Positions 42,501 through 51,029 of a stretch of DNA of 64,000 nucleotides are shown piece by piece (position 1 is the first letter of the stretch; every line of letters starts with the position of its first letter). The stretch comes from Mycobacterium uberis (lineage in GTDB: Bacteria > Actinomycetota > Actinomycetes > Mycobacteriales > Mycobacteriaceae): the NCBI RefSeq assembly GCF_003408705.1, contig NZ_QAYL01000002.1, positions 248,001 through 312,000 on the forward strand, given 5' to 3'. The notes under the pieces were generated by a model. The model was not told the origin of the DNA. It did not search any database and was given only the letters and a program-made list of their open reading frames with translations. Both the position numbers and the translations under genes were made by a program.

Positions 42501-45500
42501 CTGTTGCGCCGCTGTCGGCCCCGAGCACTGCCATCTGGACTTCGTCGATAACGAGTAGCGGTTGCCCGTCCGGATCAGCCAGGACGACTTCGCCGACCAG
42601 CCGACCCGAGCCCTCGGTTGCGGTCAGCGACCCGACTGCGCAAATACCGCGGGTGATATCACCGTACACATGCACGCCAGCGAAACGTACTGGAAGCACC
42701 AATGTTGCTCGAGCGCTCTGTCCCCCAGCCAAATCGGTCGCCATCCGGGTAGCACCCAATGTTTGCAACGCAATATCCATCATCACCGGGTGTAATAAGA
42801 AGTCACGGGAACCCATTCTGGCCGACGAAGGCAATCGGACCTCAGCGTGGGCGACACCGGATTCTGAGACCGCAAGCCCGACGATTCCTTGAAACGCCGG
42901 ACCATGCTGTTGGCCGGCGCCGCGCAACCGCTGATACAAGTCGCCAGGATCCAGTTCGTTCATAACATCAGCCGGGGTTGCTATACGCTTTTGGCGATCC
43001 GAGGACTGCACTGGCTCAGCATGCCCAACAGTGGCGGTGGCATGGGTGGTCCAACCCGAAGCGTCACTGCGAGTCCTAATTTCGACCCGGCACTGCTGCT
43101 CATCGCCAGTGAGCGTGGTGACGAGAACAGTGTTTTCGGTCACGTGCAAAACCTGATGAAGATCAAGCTCGCAGATCATCCACTGCTGATCTTCTACGGT
43201 TTGCCCGTTTGGGAAAGTGTTCGTCGCAGCCGCCAGCACGACCTCGGCATAAGCCGAAGCCGGCAGTATACAGAGATCGTCGATAACATGATCTCCCAGC
43301 CACAGCAGATCAGGATCCAGTTTGCTTTCCCATACCCGAATACCATTGGTGGGGTCAGTAATACCGATGCCAAGCAGCGGGTGGGTGTCCGCCCTATGGT
43401 ATGCCGCTGACGTGGCGCTGATCCAGTGACGTGTGTGTTGCCACGGAGTGGTGGGTAGCACGGGATGCGGTTCTGGGGGGTGGGGAGTTAGGGGCGGGCG
43501 ACTAACGTACGTCGCGTTGAGATTGGTGTGGAACTCAAGGGTGTCGTGAGTGTCACGTTTCAGAGTGCCGATGCTCAGATAACCTGTACTGACAGCACTT
43601 TCGTCAGCTGTGCCGACGGCACTGCACACGACGTCGCAGATCGAATGAATAAGCAGTGGGTGTGCACTGATTTCGATGAAGGTGTGATAATCACCGCCGA
43701 TGCCACTACTGGCGTGACTGATGGCCTGCTGAAAATGTACCGGGTTACGCATGTTGGTCACCCAGTGCTCGGCGTCGAAGATGGGAGTGCTGCCGAAGTC
43801 CTCGTATGTGGTGGAGATGATCGGGATGGTTGGTGGCCGCGGGGTGAGATCAGCTAATTCCGAACGCATCTGGGGTTGCAGAGAATCCATGGCCGGGTTA
43901 TGCGGAGCCACCTCGATGTTGATTCGGGTGGCGAAACCTCCCTGCTGGCGCACCTTGTCAATCAGAGCATCAATGATGGCCGTCGGCCCGGCAATCACGG
44001 TTTGGCGCGGAGAAGCATAGATTCCCAAGCTCACCTGCGGGTAGTCAGCGATCAACGCCTCAGTAGCTGTGGCGTCAAGCTCCAGCAACGCCATCGTGCC
44101 CTGCCCAGACAATGGCGCCATCAGCCGCGACCGGGTCGCAGTGACCTGTAACCCCTGGGCAGGAGTCAGCGCCCCAGCCACCACCGCGGCAGCCACTTCG
44201 CCCATCGAGTGACCGATCACCGCATCGGGCTCTACGCCATAAGAACGCCACAACTCGGTCAGCGCCAGCTGCATCCCCATCAATCCCAGCTGGATCTGTT
44301 CAATGCCGACAAGCTCTTTGCCGCTGGCGATTACCTCTTGCAGCGAAAAGCCTGCTTGTACAACGAATTCAAGCTCTAGTTGGGCGATCGCTTGGGCAAA
44401 TGCCGGCTCGTCTGCCAACAGTTGGCGGCCCATTCCGGCCCACTGTGATCCTCGTCCCGAGTAGATGAACACAGTGCCTGGACCGACAACGCCGTCACGG
44501 GGGGCCACCACACCAGAGGCAGATTGACCTGCGGCCAACGCCCGCAACCCCGCCACCGCTTGGACCCGATCAACGGCCGCCACCGTACCGAACTTAGTGT
44601 GCCGGTCTCGATGATGGTTCAGGGTATGCGCAACATCAGCTACCGGAACCTCAGCACCGGGACCTTCCATCCAATCAGCCAATACCGACGCCGTCGCAGC
44701 CACACGCTGCACCGTCTTACCCGACACCACCAGTGTCGACACCACCGGAACAGGGCCCCGCTCTGGACCAGGTTCTGGCGTTCCCACCGGCTTCGGCGCC
44801 TGTTCGAGCACCACATGTGCATTCGTTCCACTGACACCGAACGACGACACCCCCGCCCGGCGAGGTCGACTGGTGGTTGGCCATTCAAGGCCTTCGGACG
44901 CAATGGTTAGTCGAGTTGCGGCCTCACTGACATGTGTTGTCAACCGATGGAAGTTGAGATGCGGCGGAATGTACCCACGTTGCACAGCCAACACCGCCTT
45001 GATAAACCCCGCGATCCCAGCTGCCGCTTCCAGATGGCCGAGGTTAGTCTTCACCGATCCGACCACCAACGGATCACTGTTCTTTCGATCGTTGAAAACC
45101 TTGCTCAGCGAATCGAGTTCGATCGGATCACCTAACGGCGTGCCTGTTCCATGAGCCTCGATGTAGTCAATGTCAGCAGCCGCCAACTTTGACGACGCCA
45201 ACGCAGTACGGAGCAACTCTTGTTGTGCTGGCCCATTGGGAACGGTCACTCCGCTGCTGGCGCCGTCCTGGTTGACCGCAGAACCGCGCACCACAGCGAG
45301 GATGCGGTTGCTGTCACGCACCGCTTGATCCAACCGCTTTAGCACCACCACCCCGGCACCCTCGCCACGTACATACCCGTTAGCGGACACATCGAAGGTC
45401 TTGCATTGCCCTTCCGGCGATAGCATCCCCCAGCGCGAGCATGCGATGCTCGGTCCTGGGCTAAGTAGCAGATTGGTACCGCCAACCAACGCCGCATCGC

Positions 45501-46185
45501 TTTCCCGGCAGCGCAAACTCTGACACGCCAGGTGCACCGCCACCAACGACGACGAGCAAGCCGTGTCGATGACCACCGCCGGGCCACGCGCCCCGAGGAT
45601 ATAGGCCAACCTTCCAGCAGCGAAGTTCGCCGAATTTCCAGTTGGTATGTAGGCGTCGAGATCTTCGGGCCGCAACCGGCCTGCTAACGTGAGCATGTAA
45701 TCATAGGCGGTAACACCGACGAATACCGATGTTTTAGTCCCGCGAATAGTGTGTGGCTGCACACCCGCGTCTTCCAAGGCTTCCCAGGCAACCTCAATCA
45801 ACAATCGCTGTTGCGGATCCATTGCCGACGCTTCGCGCGGGGAGATCGAGAAAAACTCCGCATCGAACTCATCAGGATGCCAGCCGGTGAGAAAACCACC
45901 TTCGGCACTGCATATCGTGCCAGGCACGGTGTGATCGTCCGTGTAGTAGGCATCGGCATCCCATCGCTCGGAAGGAACCCGAACGATGCCACTTCGCCCA
46001 TCGCACAACAGATCCCAGAACTGTTCGGGGTTATTGACCCCGCCCGGGAATCGGCATCCCATACCGATCACTGCGATCGGCATGGCGCTGGACTTTTCGG
46101 CGATTTCCAGACGTGCGGTAAGATCATCTATCTTGTGCAACGCCTCGGTGATGATCGCACGGCGATCAGGTGTCGTGGCGGTCAT
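39577..46185 (-). CDS. ppsC: Phthiocerol synthesis polyketide synthase PpsC
   Basis: 2202 residues (2188 in M. tuberculosis); the fully reducing module. The N-terminal helix (ALHKIDDLTARLEIAEK, about 15-31) looks like a docking coiled coil. KS has C210, H345 and H384. AT has S660 and VAPH at 759-762. DH has HVIDDLCILP (H966-P975, Asp where most DHs have Gly) and D1137. ER (about 1470-1790) carries NADPH site HSATGGVGMAAV (1611-1622). KR has VGGMGGLGF (1816-1824), S1944/1945 and Y1958. ACP has S2114 (LGLDSLM). All six domains appear competent. It overlaps both neighbours by 4 nt (ATGA), so the pps genes are translated as a coupled series. Confidence 0.95.
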   Translation of the reverse strand: MTATTPDRRAIITEALHKIDDLTARLEIAEKSSAMPIAVIGMGCRFPGGVNNPEQFWDLLCDGRSGIVRVPSERWDADAYYTDDHTVPGTICSAEGGFLTGWHPDEFDAEFFSISPREASAMDPQQRLLIEVAWEALEDAGVQPHTIRGTKTSVFVGVTAYDYMLTLAGRLRPEDLDAYIPTGNSANFAAGRLAYILGARGPAVVIDTACSSSLVAVHLACQSLRCRESDAALVGGTNLLLSPGPSIACSRWGMLSPEGQCKTFDVSANGYVRGEGAGVVVLKRLDQAVRDSNRILAVVRGSAVNQDGASSGVTVPNGPAQQELLRTALASSKLAAADIDYIEAHGTGTPLGDPIELDSLSKVFNDRKNSDPLVVGSVKTNLGHLEAAAGIAGFIKAVLAVQRGYIPPHLNFHRLTTHVSEAATRLTIASEGLEWPTTSRPRRAGVSSFGVSGTNAHVVLEQAPKPVGTPEPGPERGPVPVVSTLVVSGKTVQRVAATASVLADWMEGPGAEVPVADVAHTLNHHRDRHTKFGTVAAVDRVQAVAGLRALAAGQSASGVVAPRDGVVGPGTVFIYSGRGSQWAGMGRQLLADEPAFAQAIAQLELEFVVQAGFSLQEVIASGKELVGIEQIQLGLMGMQLALTELWRSYGVEPDAVIGHSMGEVAAAVVAGALTPAQGLQVTATRSRLMAPLSGQGTMALLELDATATEALIADYPQVSLGIYASPRQTVIAGPTAIIDALIDKVRQQGGFATRINIEVAPHNPAMDSLQPQMRSELADLTPRPPTIPIISTTYEDFGSTPIFDAEHWVTNMRNPVHFQQAISHASSGIGGDYHTFIEISAHPLLIHSICDVVCSAVGTADESAVSTGYLSIGTLKRDTHDTLEFHTNLNATYVSRPPLTPHPPEPHPVLPTTPWQHTRHWISATSAAYHRADTHPLLGIGITDPTNGIRVWESKLDPDLLWLGDHVIDDLCILPASAYAEVVLAAATNTFPNGQTVEDQQWMICELDLHQVLHVTENTVLVTTLTGDEQQCRVEIRTRSDASGWTTHATATVGHAEPVQSSDRQKRIATPADVMNELDPGDLYQRLRGAGQQHGPAFQGIVGLAVSESGVAHAEVRLPSSARMGSRDFLLHPVMMDIALQTLGATRMATDLAGGQSARATLVLPVRFAGVHVYGDITRGICAVGSLTATEGSGRLVGEVVLADPDGQPLLVIDEVQMAVLGADSGATELTEHLFALEWELAPLDKAASRPSTQGGLLLIGDVTVGDPLLSALQSSLRDRVNENGEEVELVSVDDEAKLQAAITRTDIRWGDIVVVCPPRASDESLPDHAQLELAQTRTLQIAGVVQVVTRMGARKSPRLWIVTRGAQQLDVGESVTLAQTELRGIVRVLTFEHSELKATLLDIEPDGTGSLTGLTEELLACSHDDEVAYRDGQRYVNRLVPAPITPKGELAGETRRTVVELDGLSAVQLQIDQPGRLDTLTVHQVKRGKPQGNQVEVRVVAAGLNFSDVLKAMGVYPGLDGAAPVIGGECVGYVTAIGDDVDSVEIGQRVIAFGPGTFGTHLGTIADLIIPIPDTLLDHEAATFGVAYLTAWHCLCEVGRLSSGERVLIHSATGGVGMAAVSIAKMIGARIYTTAGSDSKRQMLSELGVEYVGDSRSVDFVDEILELTDNYGVDVVLNSLTGEAIKRGVQVLAPGGRFIEIGKKDVYADATLGLAALAKSVSFSVVDLDLNLKLQPARYRKLLQHILAHVVDGRLQVLPITEFNLHNAVDAFRLMASGKHTGKIVISIPHEGNIDAIASPPPVPLVSQDGGYLIVGGMGGLGFVVARWLAEQGAGLIVLNGRSTPSDGVMAAIADLTAAGHRIEVVTGDISESGTAERLVHAVQSAGFRLAGVLHSAMVLADEIVLHMTDSAARRVFAPKVTGSWLLHQATAALDVDWWLTFSSASSLLGTPGQGAYAAANSWVDGLVAYRRSLGLPAIGINWGPWAEVGRAQFFADLGVSLLTAEQGLAAMQTVLAADRAQTGVFSLDARQWFQSFPAVAGSSLFANLHYTATLKNGGRRGGGKIRAQLNALDAAERPGCLASAIAHEIRGVLRSNDPIDHDLPLEMLGLDSLMGLELRNRLEASLGITLPVALVWAYPTITDLAAALCERMDYALPAEVQEATDTDSELSKEEMDLLSDLVEASELAVTSSDGATKGES

Positions 46186-49100
46186 TGCGTTCCTCTTAGT
46201 CTTTTCGAAAGTTGTTCCAACAACTCGGCTTCGGTGAACTCGTCATATACGTCAGCCCTTGTCCGTTCAGATGTTGCTGCTGCTTGCAGGAACTCAGGCA
46301 GGCTAGCGACCAGATAGTCGGTAAGGCTGCACACAGTCGGGTAGTCAAAGACGACAGAAGCCGGCAAAAATTCTCCGAGACTATCCGATAAAGCTCGCTG
46401 CAGTGTCACGCTCATCAGCGAGTCCATGCCGAGTTGGAAGAAACCTGCCGATGGATCGAGTGTTTCGGTGGGAGGTATCCCCATCACTTTGGCAGCCAGA
46501 GCACTGACATGGTCGAACAACATGTCGTATCGGCGTTCTACCTGGCAGCTCCGTAGCACTTTGCGGAATTCACTTTCCTGCACCGGAGCTTCGCCCAACG
46601 TGGGCAGCAAATCATCGACCATGCGCAGCGCCCCGCGGGTCCGGTATGCGGCGGCCAACAAAGGCCAATCTGCCGCCACAACAACCGAATGCACTGGTGC
46701 ATCCGGGTTCATCATCAGTGGCAGCGCGCTGATCGCCACTTCGTCAATCATGGGTTGCAGGCCGGATTCAGCACTCATCTGGGATACGTTTTGCTGCGCG
46801 TCAGCCAGCGATTTCCACAAACCCCAAGCCACGACGGTCGCCGGCAATCCTGCCAGCCGTCGGGCGTAGCCCAAAGTGTCTAGGAAGGCACTGGTCGCAG
46901 TGTAGTGCGCCAGCCACCGTGAGCCAATGAGACCTGAGATCGAGGAGAACAAAACAAAGTGCTTCACAGGCTGCTTCAACGATAAACGGTGCAACAGCGA
47001 TGCGGCGTCCAGTTTGGGTCGGAACATCACGGCCACATCATCATCGGTCATGTCGCTCAGCAATACAGGCTGACCGGCAAAGGCGGCTAAGTATATCCCC
47101 TCCAACGGAGGCAGATCCACCCCGAACCGATCGAACAGGGTGGTCATCGCAGCAAGGTTGGTCGCGTCCGCGGCAACTGAGATGAGGTTCGTCCCGGTTG
47201 CGGCAAGGCTTTCGGTCAACTTCGCCAGCCGAGTGCCGGGATTACGGGACACAGTGACGATCGTCGTAGCTCCCATCGCAGCGAGCTGACGGATCAGGTG
47301 CGGTCCGATGTTTCCGGTGGCTCCGATGACAAGCTGACTGGTCGCTTGTCCCGAACTCAATTTTACCGTTGACACCGCGGACATGGTTCGCCTCTGTAGG
47401 CGCGGTGCGCGACGCACACCCGCTCGGTAGACAACCTGGTCCTCTCGGTCTTTTTCATCCTGGCCAACAACTTCATCCAATACGCACCGCGCGGCCAGCT
47501 CGGGAGGCACCGACCCATCGAGATCGACGACACCACCCCAAATTTCGGGATGCTCCAGCGCCAGTGTGCGACCGAAACCCCACAACACCGCGTGGGCGGG
47601 ATTGGCGCGCTCACCCGCTGCGATAGGTTGAGCATTGCGAGTCACGACAACGAGCTTCGGTTTCGAAGTACCCGCGACCATCGCGGCAACCAACCGTCGC
47701 GCCGCATGAAATAGCTTATACCCAGGCTCCGGATCGACGGGATCGACAAATTCAGTCGATATCGGCGGTGCGTATAGCACGTTGTCGACACCCCGTAAAG
47801 CGTTGTGCAGTTCGTACAGCGTGCTCGCATCATGATCATGCTCAAGCACCGAGGGTGTCAGGAATTCAACCCGGGACGCAGGATTGGCCAACATAGTCAA
47901 GCGGACCAATTCGTCCGACAGTCCGGCGTCGGCTATCACCAGCCACGAGCCGCTGTCGGCCCGCGCCACACTAGGATCATTTGTCAGGGGACGAACCTGC
48001 CAGTCAAGCTGGTAGCTCCAGCCGTCGAACTCAGTGTTTCCGATTCCGGTCGCATGCGTCGCAGCCCTGTCGCGGTCGGGATGTTGCAACGCGCTAGTGC
48101 TTGCCAGTGGTGTAGCAATCCAGTGGCGGGTGTGTTGCCAAGGGGTGGTGGGGATAGCTACGTGTGGTTCTGCGGGATGAGGGGTGTGTGGCGGATAGGC
48201 GGTGTGGGCGGTATTGAGGTTGGTGTGGAAAGTGATGGCGTCATCGGTATCGCGTTGCAGGGTCCCGATGCTGGTGTACCGGGTGCCGTGCTGGACGCAG
48301 TGCAGGGTGTCGGTGACAGCCTGGGTTAGCAGCGGATGTGCGCTGATTTCGATAAAGGTGTGGTGGTGAGTTCCAGCGGTCATAATGGCCTGCTGGAAGT
48401 ACACGGGGTTGCGCATGTTGACGGCCCAGTGCTCGGCATCGAACACCGGGCGCAAGCCGAAGTCCTCATACGTGGTGGAAAGGATCGGAATCGTCGGAGT
48501 CCGCGGGGCCAGATCGGCTAGCTCGGAACGCATCTGGGGTTGCAGTGCATCCATCGCCGGACTATGCGGGGCCACTTCGATATTGACCCGAGTAGCAAAT
48601 CGATTCTGCGCGCGCACCTGATCGATCAACTGATCGATCTGTTCGGTGGGCCCCGTGACCACCGTTTGGCGCGGTGAGTTGTAAATCCCCAACGTCACCT
48701 GCGGGTAGTCAGCGATCAACGCCTCCGTCTCAGCCGCATCAAATTCAAGCAGAGCCATGCCGCCCTGCCCAGACAACGGGGCCATCAACCGCGACCGAGT
48801 GGCCGTCACTCGCAATCCTTCAGCCGGTGTGAGCGCCCCAGCCACCACAGCAGCGGCCACCTCGCCCATCGAATGCCCGATCACCAAGTCCGGTTGTACG
48901 TCGTAAGAACGCCACAATTCGGTCAGCGTCAACTGCATACCGATCAAGCCCAGCTGGATCTGCTCGATACCAACCAGCTCTTTGCCATTAGCGAGCACAT
49001 CATGCAGCGAGAAGTTCGCATGGGCGACAAACACCGGTTCCAACTCGGCCACCGCAGCCGCGAAAGCCGGTTCATCGGACAACAATTGGCGCCCCATCCC

Positions 49101-51029
49101 CGCCCACTGCGAACCACGCCCCGAGTACACAAATGCTGTTCCCGGCCCCGGCATGTCATCCTGCGGCCCAACCACACCAGGCCCCTGCTTGCCGGCGGCC
49201 AACGCCCGCAATCCGGTCACCGCCTGGACCAGGTCACGAGCCACCACAGTGCCGAACTTGGCATGCCGCGACCGGTGATGGTTCAACGTGTGAGCCACAT
49301 CGGCCAACGCCACCTCAGCACCGGGCCCCTCAACCCAATCGGCCAGCATCTTCGCCGTCGCTGCCACCCGCTGCGCCGTCTTACCAGTCACCACCAGCGT
49401 CGACAGTGCTGGATTCACCCCCAGCTCGGATGTGGGAGCCTCGTCCTGCCCCTGCTCAATCACCACATGTGCATTTGTCCCACCGAATCCGAACGACGAC
49501 ACACCGGCCCGCCGCGGATGCCCTGTGTATGGCCATTCTGTCTGGTTATCAACGACTTTCATCCGGAGCTCGGCAAAAGGAATGTGCGGGTTTGGGCTTT
49601 CAAAGCACTGATTCGGTGGAATTTGGCCACGCTGCACCGCCAGCACTGTCTTGATGAATCCCGCGATCCCAGCCGCAGCCTCGGTATGACCGAGGTTGGT
49701 CTTGATAGCACCGATGAGGAGCGGAGACCCCTCGGCACGTCCTCGGCCTAGTACCGCACCCAAAGCGCGCGCTTCGATCGGATCTCCCAACAGGGTTCCG
49801 GTCCCGTGAGTTTCGACGTAGTCGATGTCAGTCGGTTGTATTCCAGCGTTGGCGTACGCGGCACGCAACACCGCCATTTGTGCCGCCGGGTTGGGTGCCA
49901 TCAGCCCGTTGGAGCGGCCGTCCTGATTGACCGCAGAACCTCGCACCACCGCCAGCACCGGGTCACCGTCACGAACAGCGTCAGTCAACCGCTTAAGCAC
50001 CACCACTCCAGCGCCCTCACCGCGCACAAACCCGTCCGCCGCAGCATCAAACGCGCGGCAAACACCGGTCGGCGACAACGCCCCCACCTGGTCAAAACCG
50101 CGAAATACAGCCGGGGACAACAACAGATTTACGCCTGCCGCAATAGCCAGGTTGGAATCCGAAGTCCGCAGGCTTTGGCAGGCCAGATGGATCGCAACTA
50201 ACGACGACGAGCACGCCGTGTCAACCGCTACCGATGGACCGCGCAGGTCGAGGAAATACGAGAGACGGTTCGCGATGATACTCATCGCGCCTCCTGTGTT
50301 GCTCCAGCCGTCCACTTGTGGAAGATCGGTAGAAGCGATAGCACCATATTCACTCAGGCATGATCCAGCAAATACGCCTGTCTGCGAACGACGCAGCGAG
50401 TTGGGCGAAATTCCCGCGTGCTCCAATGCCTCCCAAGCCACTTCCAGCAGCAGACGCTGCTGCGGATCCATTTTGTCGGCTTCACTAGGTGAGATCTCGA
50501 AGAATTCCGAGTCGAAGGCGTCGATGTCCTCCAGAAATGAGCCCCACCGCGTAGTACGGGCGAGTAGGGCCTTTACTTCCGGTGAGCCATCGTCAAAGAG
50601 CTCCCACCGGTCATTGGGGACCTGTGCTATCGAGGAACGACGGTCACACAGAAACTGCCACAACGCTTCTGGACCAAATATCCCCCCTGGGAAGCGACAT
50701 CCCATCCCGATAACGGCGATCGGCTCCTCGAGTAAACTTCGGCCCGAGCGCCGCAGAACCGATTCCGATTCAGAGTCAGGGCCGGGAGCAGTAAGACATG
50801 CGGCAAGCGCATTGATCGTCGGGTGCTCCCAGAAGTCGATCGGGGATACGGGCTTGCCCAACAACTCTGTCAATTCCCCGGACAGCACGACTGCATCGCG
50901 GGAGCTCACGCCGAGGTCAGCCAGCGATAGATCACAGTCGACCTCATCCGGCATACAGCCGATATTCGTCACCAAGTAGTCGACCAGCCAGCGACGAAGG
51001 TCGGCTTCGCCACCAATGCTCGCCGTCAT
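46182..51029 (-). CDS. ppsA: First Pps polyketide synthase; apparent PpsA-PpsB hybrid
   Basis: 1615 residues occupying the whole interval between fadD26 and ppsC, where M. tuberculosis has ppsA (1876 aa) and ppsB (1538 aa). It begins with a carrier domain of about 85 residues (LADLGVSSRDAV, Ser S43), the loading ACP that FadD26 charges and a PpsA hallmark. KS has C273, H408 and H448. AT has S720 (GHSMGE) and VAPH 819-822. KR has IGATGNIGPHLI (1235-1246), S1362 and Y1376. ACP has S1537 (LGMDSLM). The C-terminus EAELLEQLSKRLRGTQ matches what I recall of PpsB, and the length equals PpsB plus one ACP. It is therefore best read as PpsA head joined in frame to PpsB body. An assembly collapse of repeats is the alternative. 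Confidence 0.8.
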   Translation of the reverse strand: MTASIGGEADLRRWLVDYLVTNIGCMPDEVDCDLSLADLGVSSRDAVVLSGELTELLGKPVSPIDFWEHPTINALAACLTAPGPDSESESVLRRSGRSLLEEPIAVIGMGCRFPGGIFGPEALWQFLCDRRSSIAQVPNDRWELFDDGSPEVKALLARTTRWGSFLEDIDAFDSEFFEISPSEADKMDPQQRLLLEVAWEALEHAGISPNSLRRSQTGVFAGSCLSEYGAIASTDLPQVDGWSNTGGAMSIIANRLSYFLDLRGPSVAVDTACSSSLVAIHLACQSLRTSDSNLAIAAGVNLLLSPAVFRGFDQVGALSPTGVCRAFDAAADGFVRGEGAGVVVLKRLTDAVRDGDPVLAVVRGSAVNQDGRSNGLMAPNPAAQMAVLRAAYANAGIQPTDIDYVETHGTGTLLGDPIEARALGAVLGRGRAEGSPLLIGAIKTNLGHTEAAAGIAGFIKTVLAVQRGQIPPNQCFESPNPHIPFAELRMKVVDNQTEWPYTGHPRRAGVSSFGFGGTNAHVVIEQGQDEAPTSELGVNPALSTLVVTGKTAQRVAATAKMLADWVEGPGAEVALADVAHTLNHHRSRHAKFGTVVARDLVQAVTGLRALAAGKQGPGVVGPQDDMPGPGTAFVYSGRGSQWAGMGRQLLSDEPAFAAAVAELEPVFVAHANFSLHDVLANGKELVGIEQIQLGLIGMQLTLTELWRSYDVQPDLVIGHSMGEVAAAVVAGALTPAEGLRVTATRSRLMAPLSGQGGMALLEFDAAETEALIADYPQVTLGIYNSPRQTVVTGPTEQIDQLIDQVRAQNRFATRVNIEVAPHSPAMDALQPQMRSELADLAPRTPTIPILSTTYEDFGLRPVFDAEHWAVNMRNPVYFQQAIMTAGTHHHTFIEISAHPLLTQAVTDTLHCVQHGTRYTSIGTLQRDTDDAITFHTNLNTAHTAYPPHTPHPAEPHVAIPTTPWQHTRHWIATPLASTSALQHPDRDRAATHATGIGNTEFDGWSYQLDWQVRPLTNDPSVARADSGSWLVIADAGLSDELVRLTMLANPASRVEFLTPSVLEHDHDASTLYELHNALRGVDNVLYAPPISTEFVDPVDPEPGYKLFHAARRLVAAMVAGTSKPKLVVVTRNAQPIAAGERANPAHAVLWGFGRTLALEHPEIWGGVVDLDGSVPPELAARCVLDEVVGQDEKDREDQVVYRAGVRRAPRLQRRTMSAVSTVKLSSGQATSQLVIGATGNIGPHLIRQLAAMGATTIVTVSRNPGTRLAKLTESLAATGTNLISVAADATNLAAMTTLFDRFGVDLPPLEGIYLAAFAGQPVLLSDMTDDDVAVMFRPKLDAASLLHRLSLKQPVKHFVLFSSISGLIGSRWLAHYTATSAFLDTLGYARRLAGLPATVVAWGLWKSLADAQQNVSQMSAESGLQPMIDEVAISALPLMMNPDAPVHSVVVAADWPLLAAAYRTRGALRMVDDLLPTLGEAPVQESEFRKVLRSCQVERRYDMLFDHVSALAAKVMGIPPTETLDPSAGFFQLGMDSLMSVTLQRALSDSLGEFLPASVVFDYPTVCSLTDYLVASLPEFLQAAATSERTRADVYDEFTEAELLEQLSKRLRGTQ

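Noticed and set aside
42248..42892. Long plus-strand ORFs (up to about 350 codons, also 49927-50979) antisense to the pps genes
   Set aside because: Antisense open frames are expected opposite GC-rich coding sequence; compositions are Ser/Pro/Thr/Arg-rich and they have no domain match.
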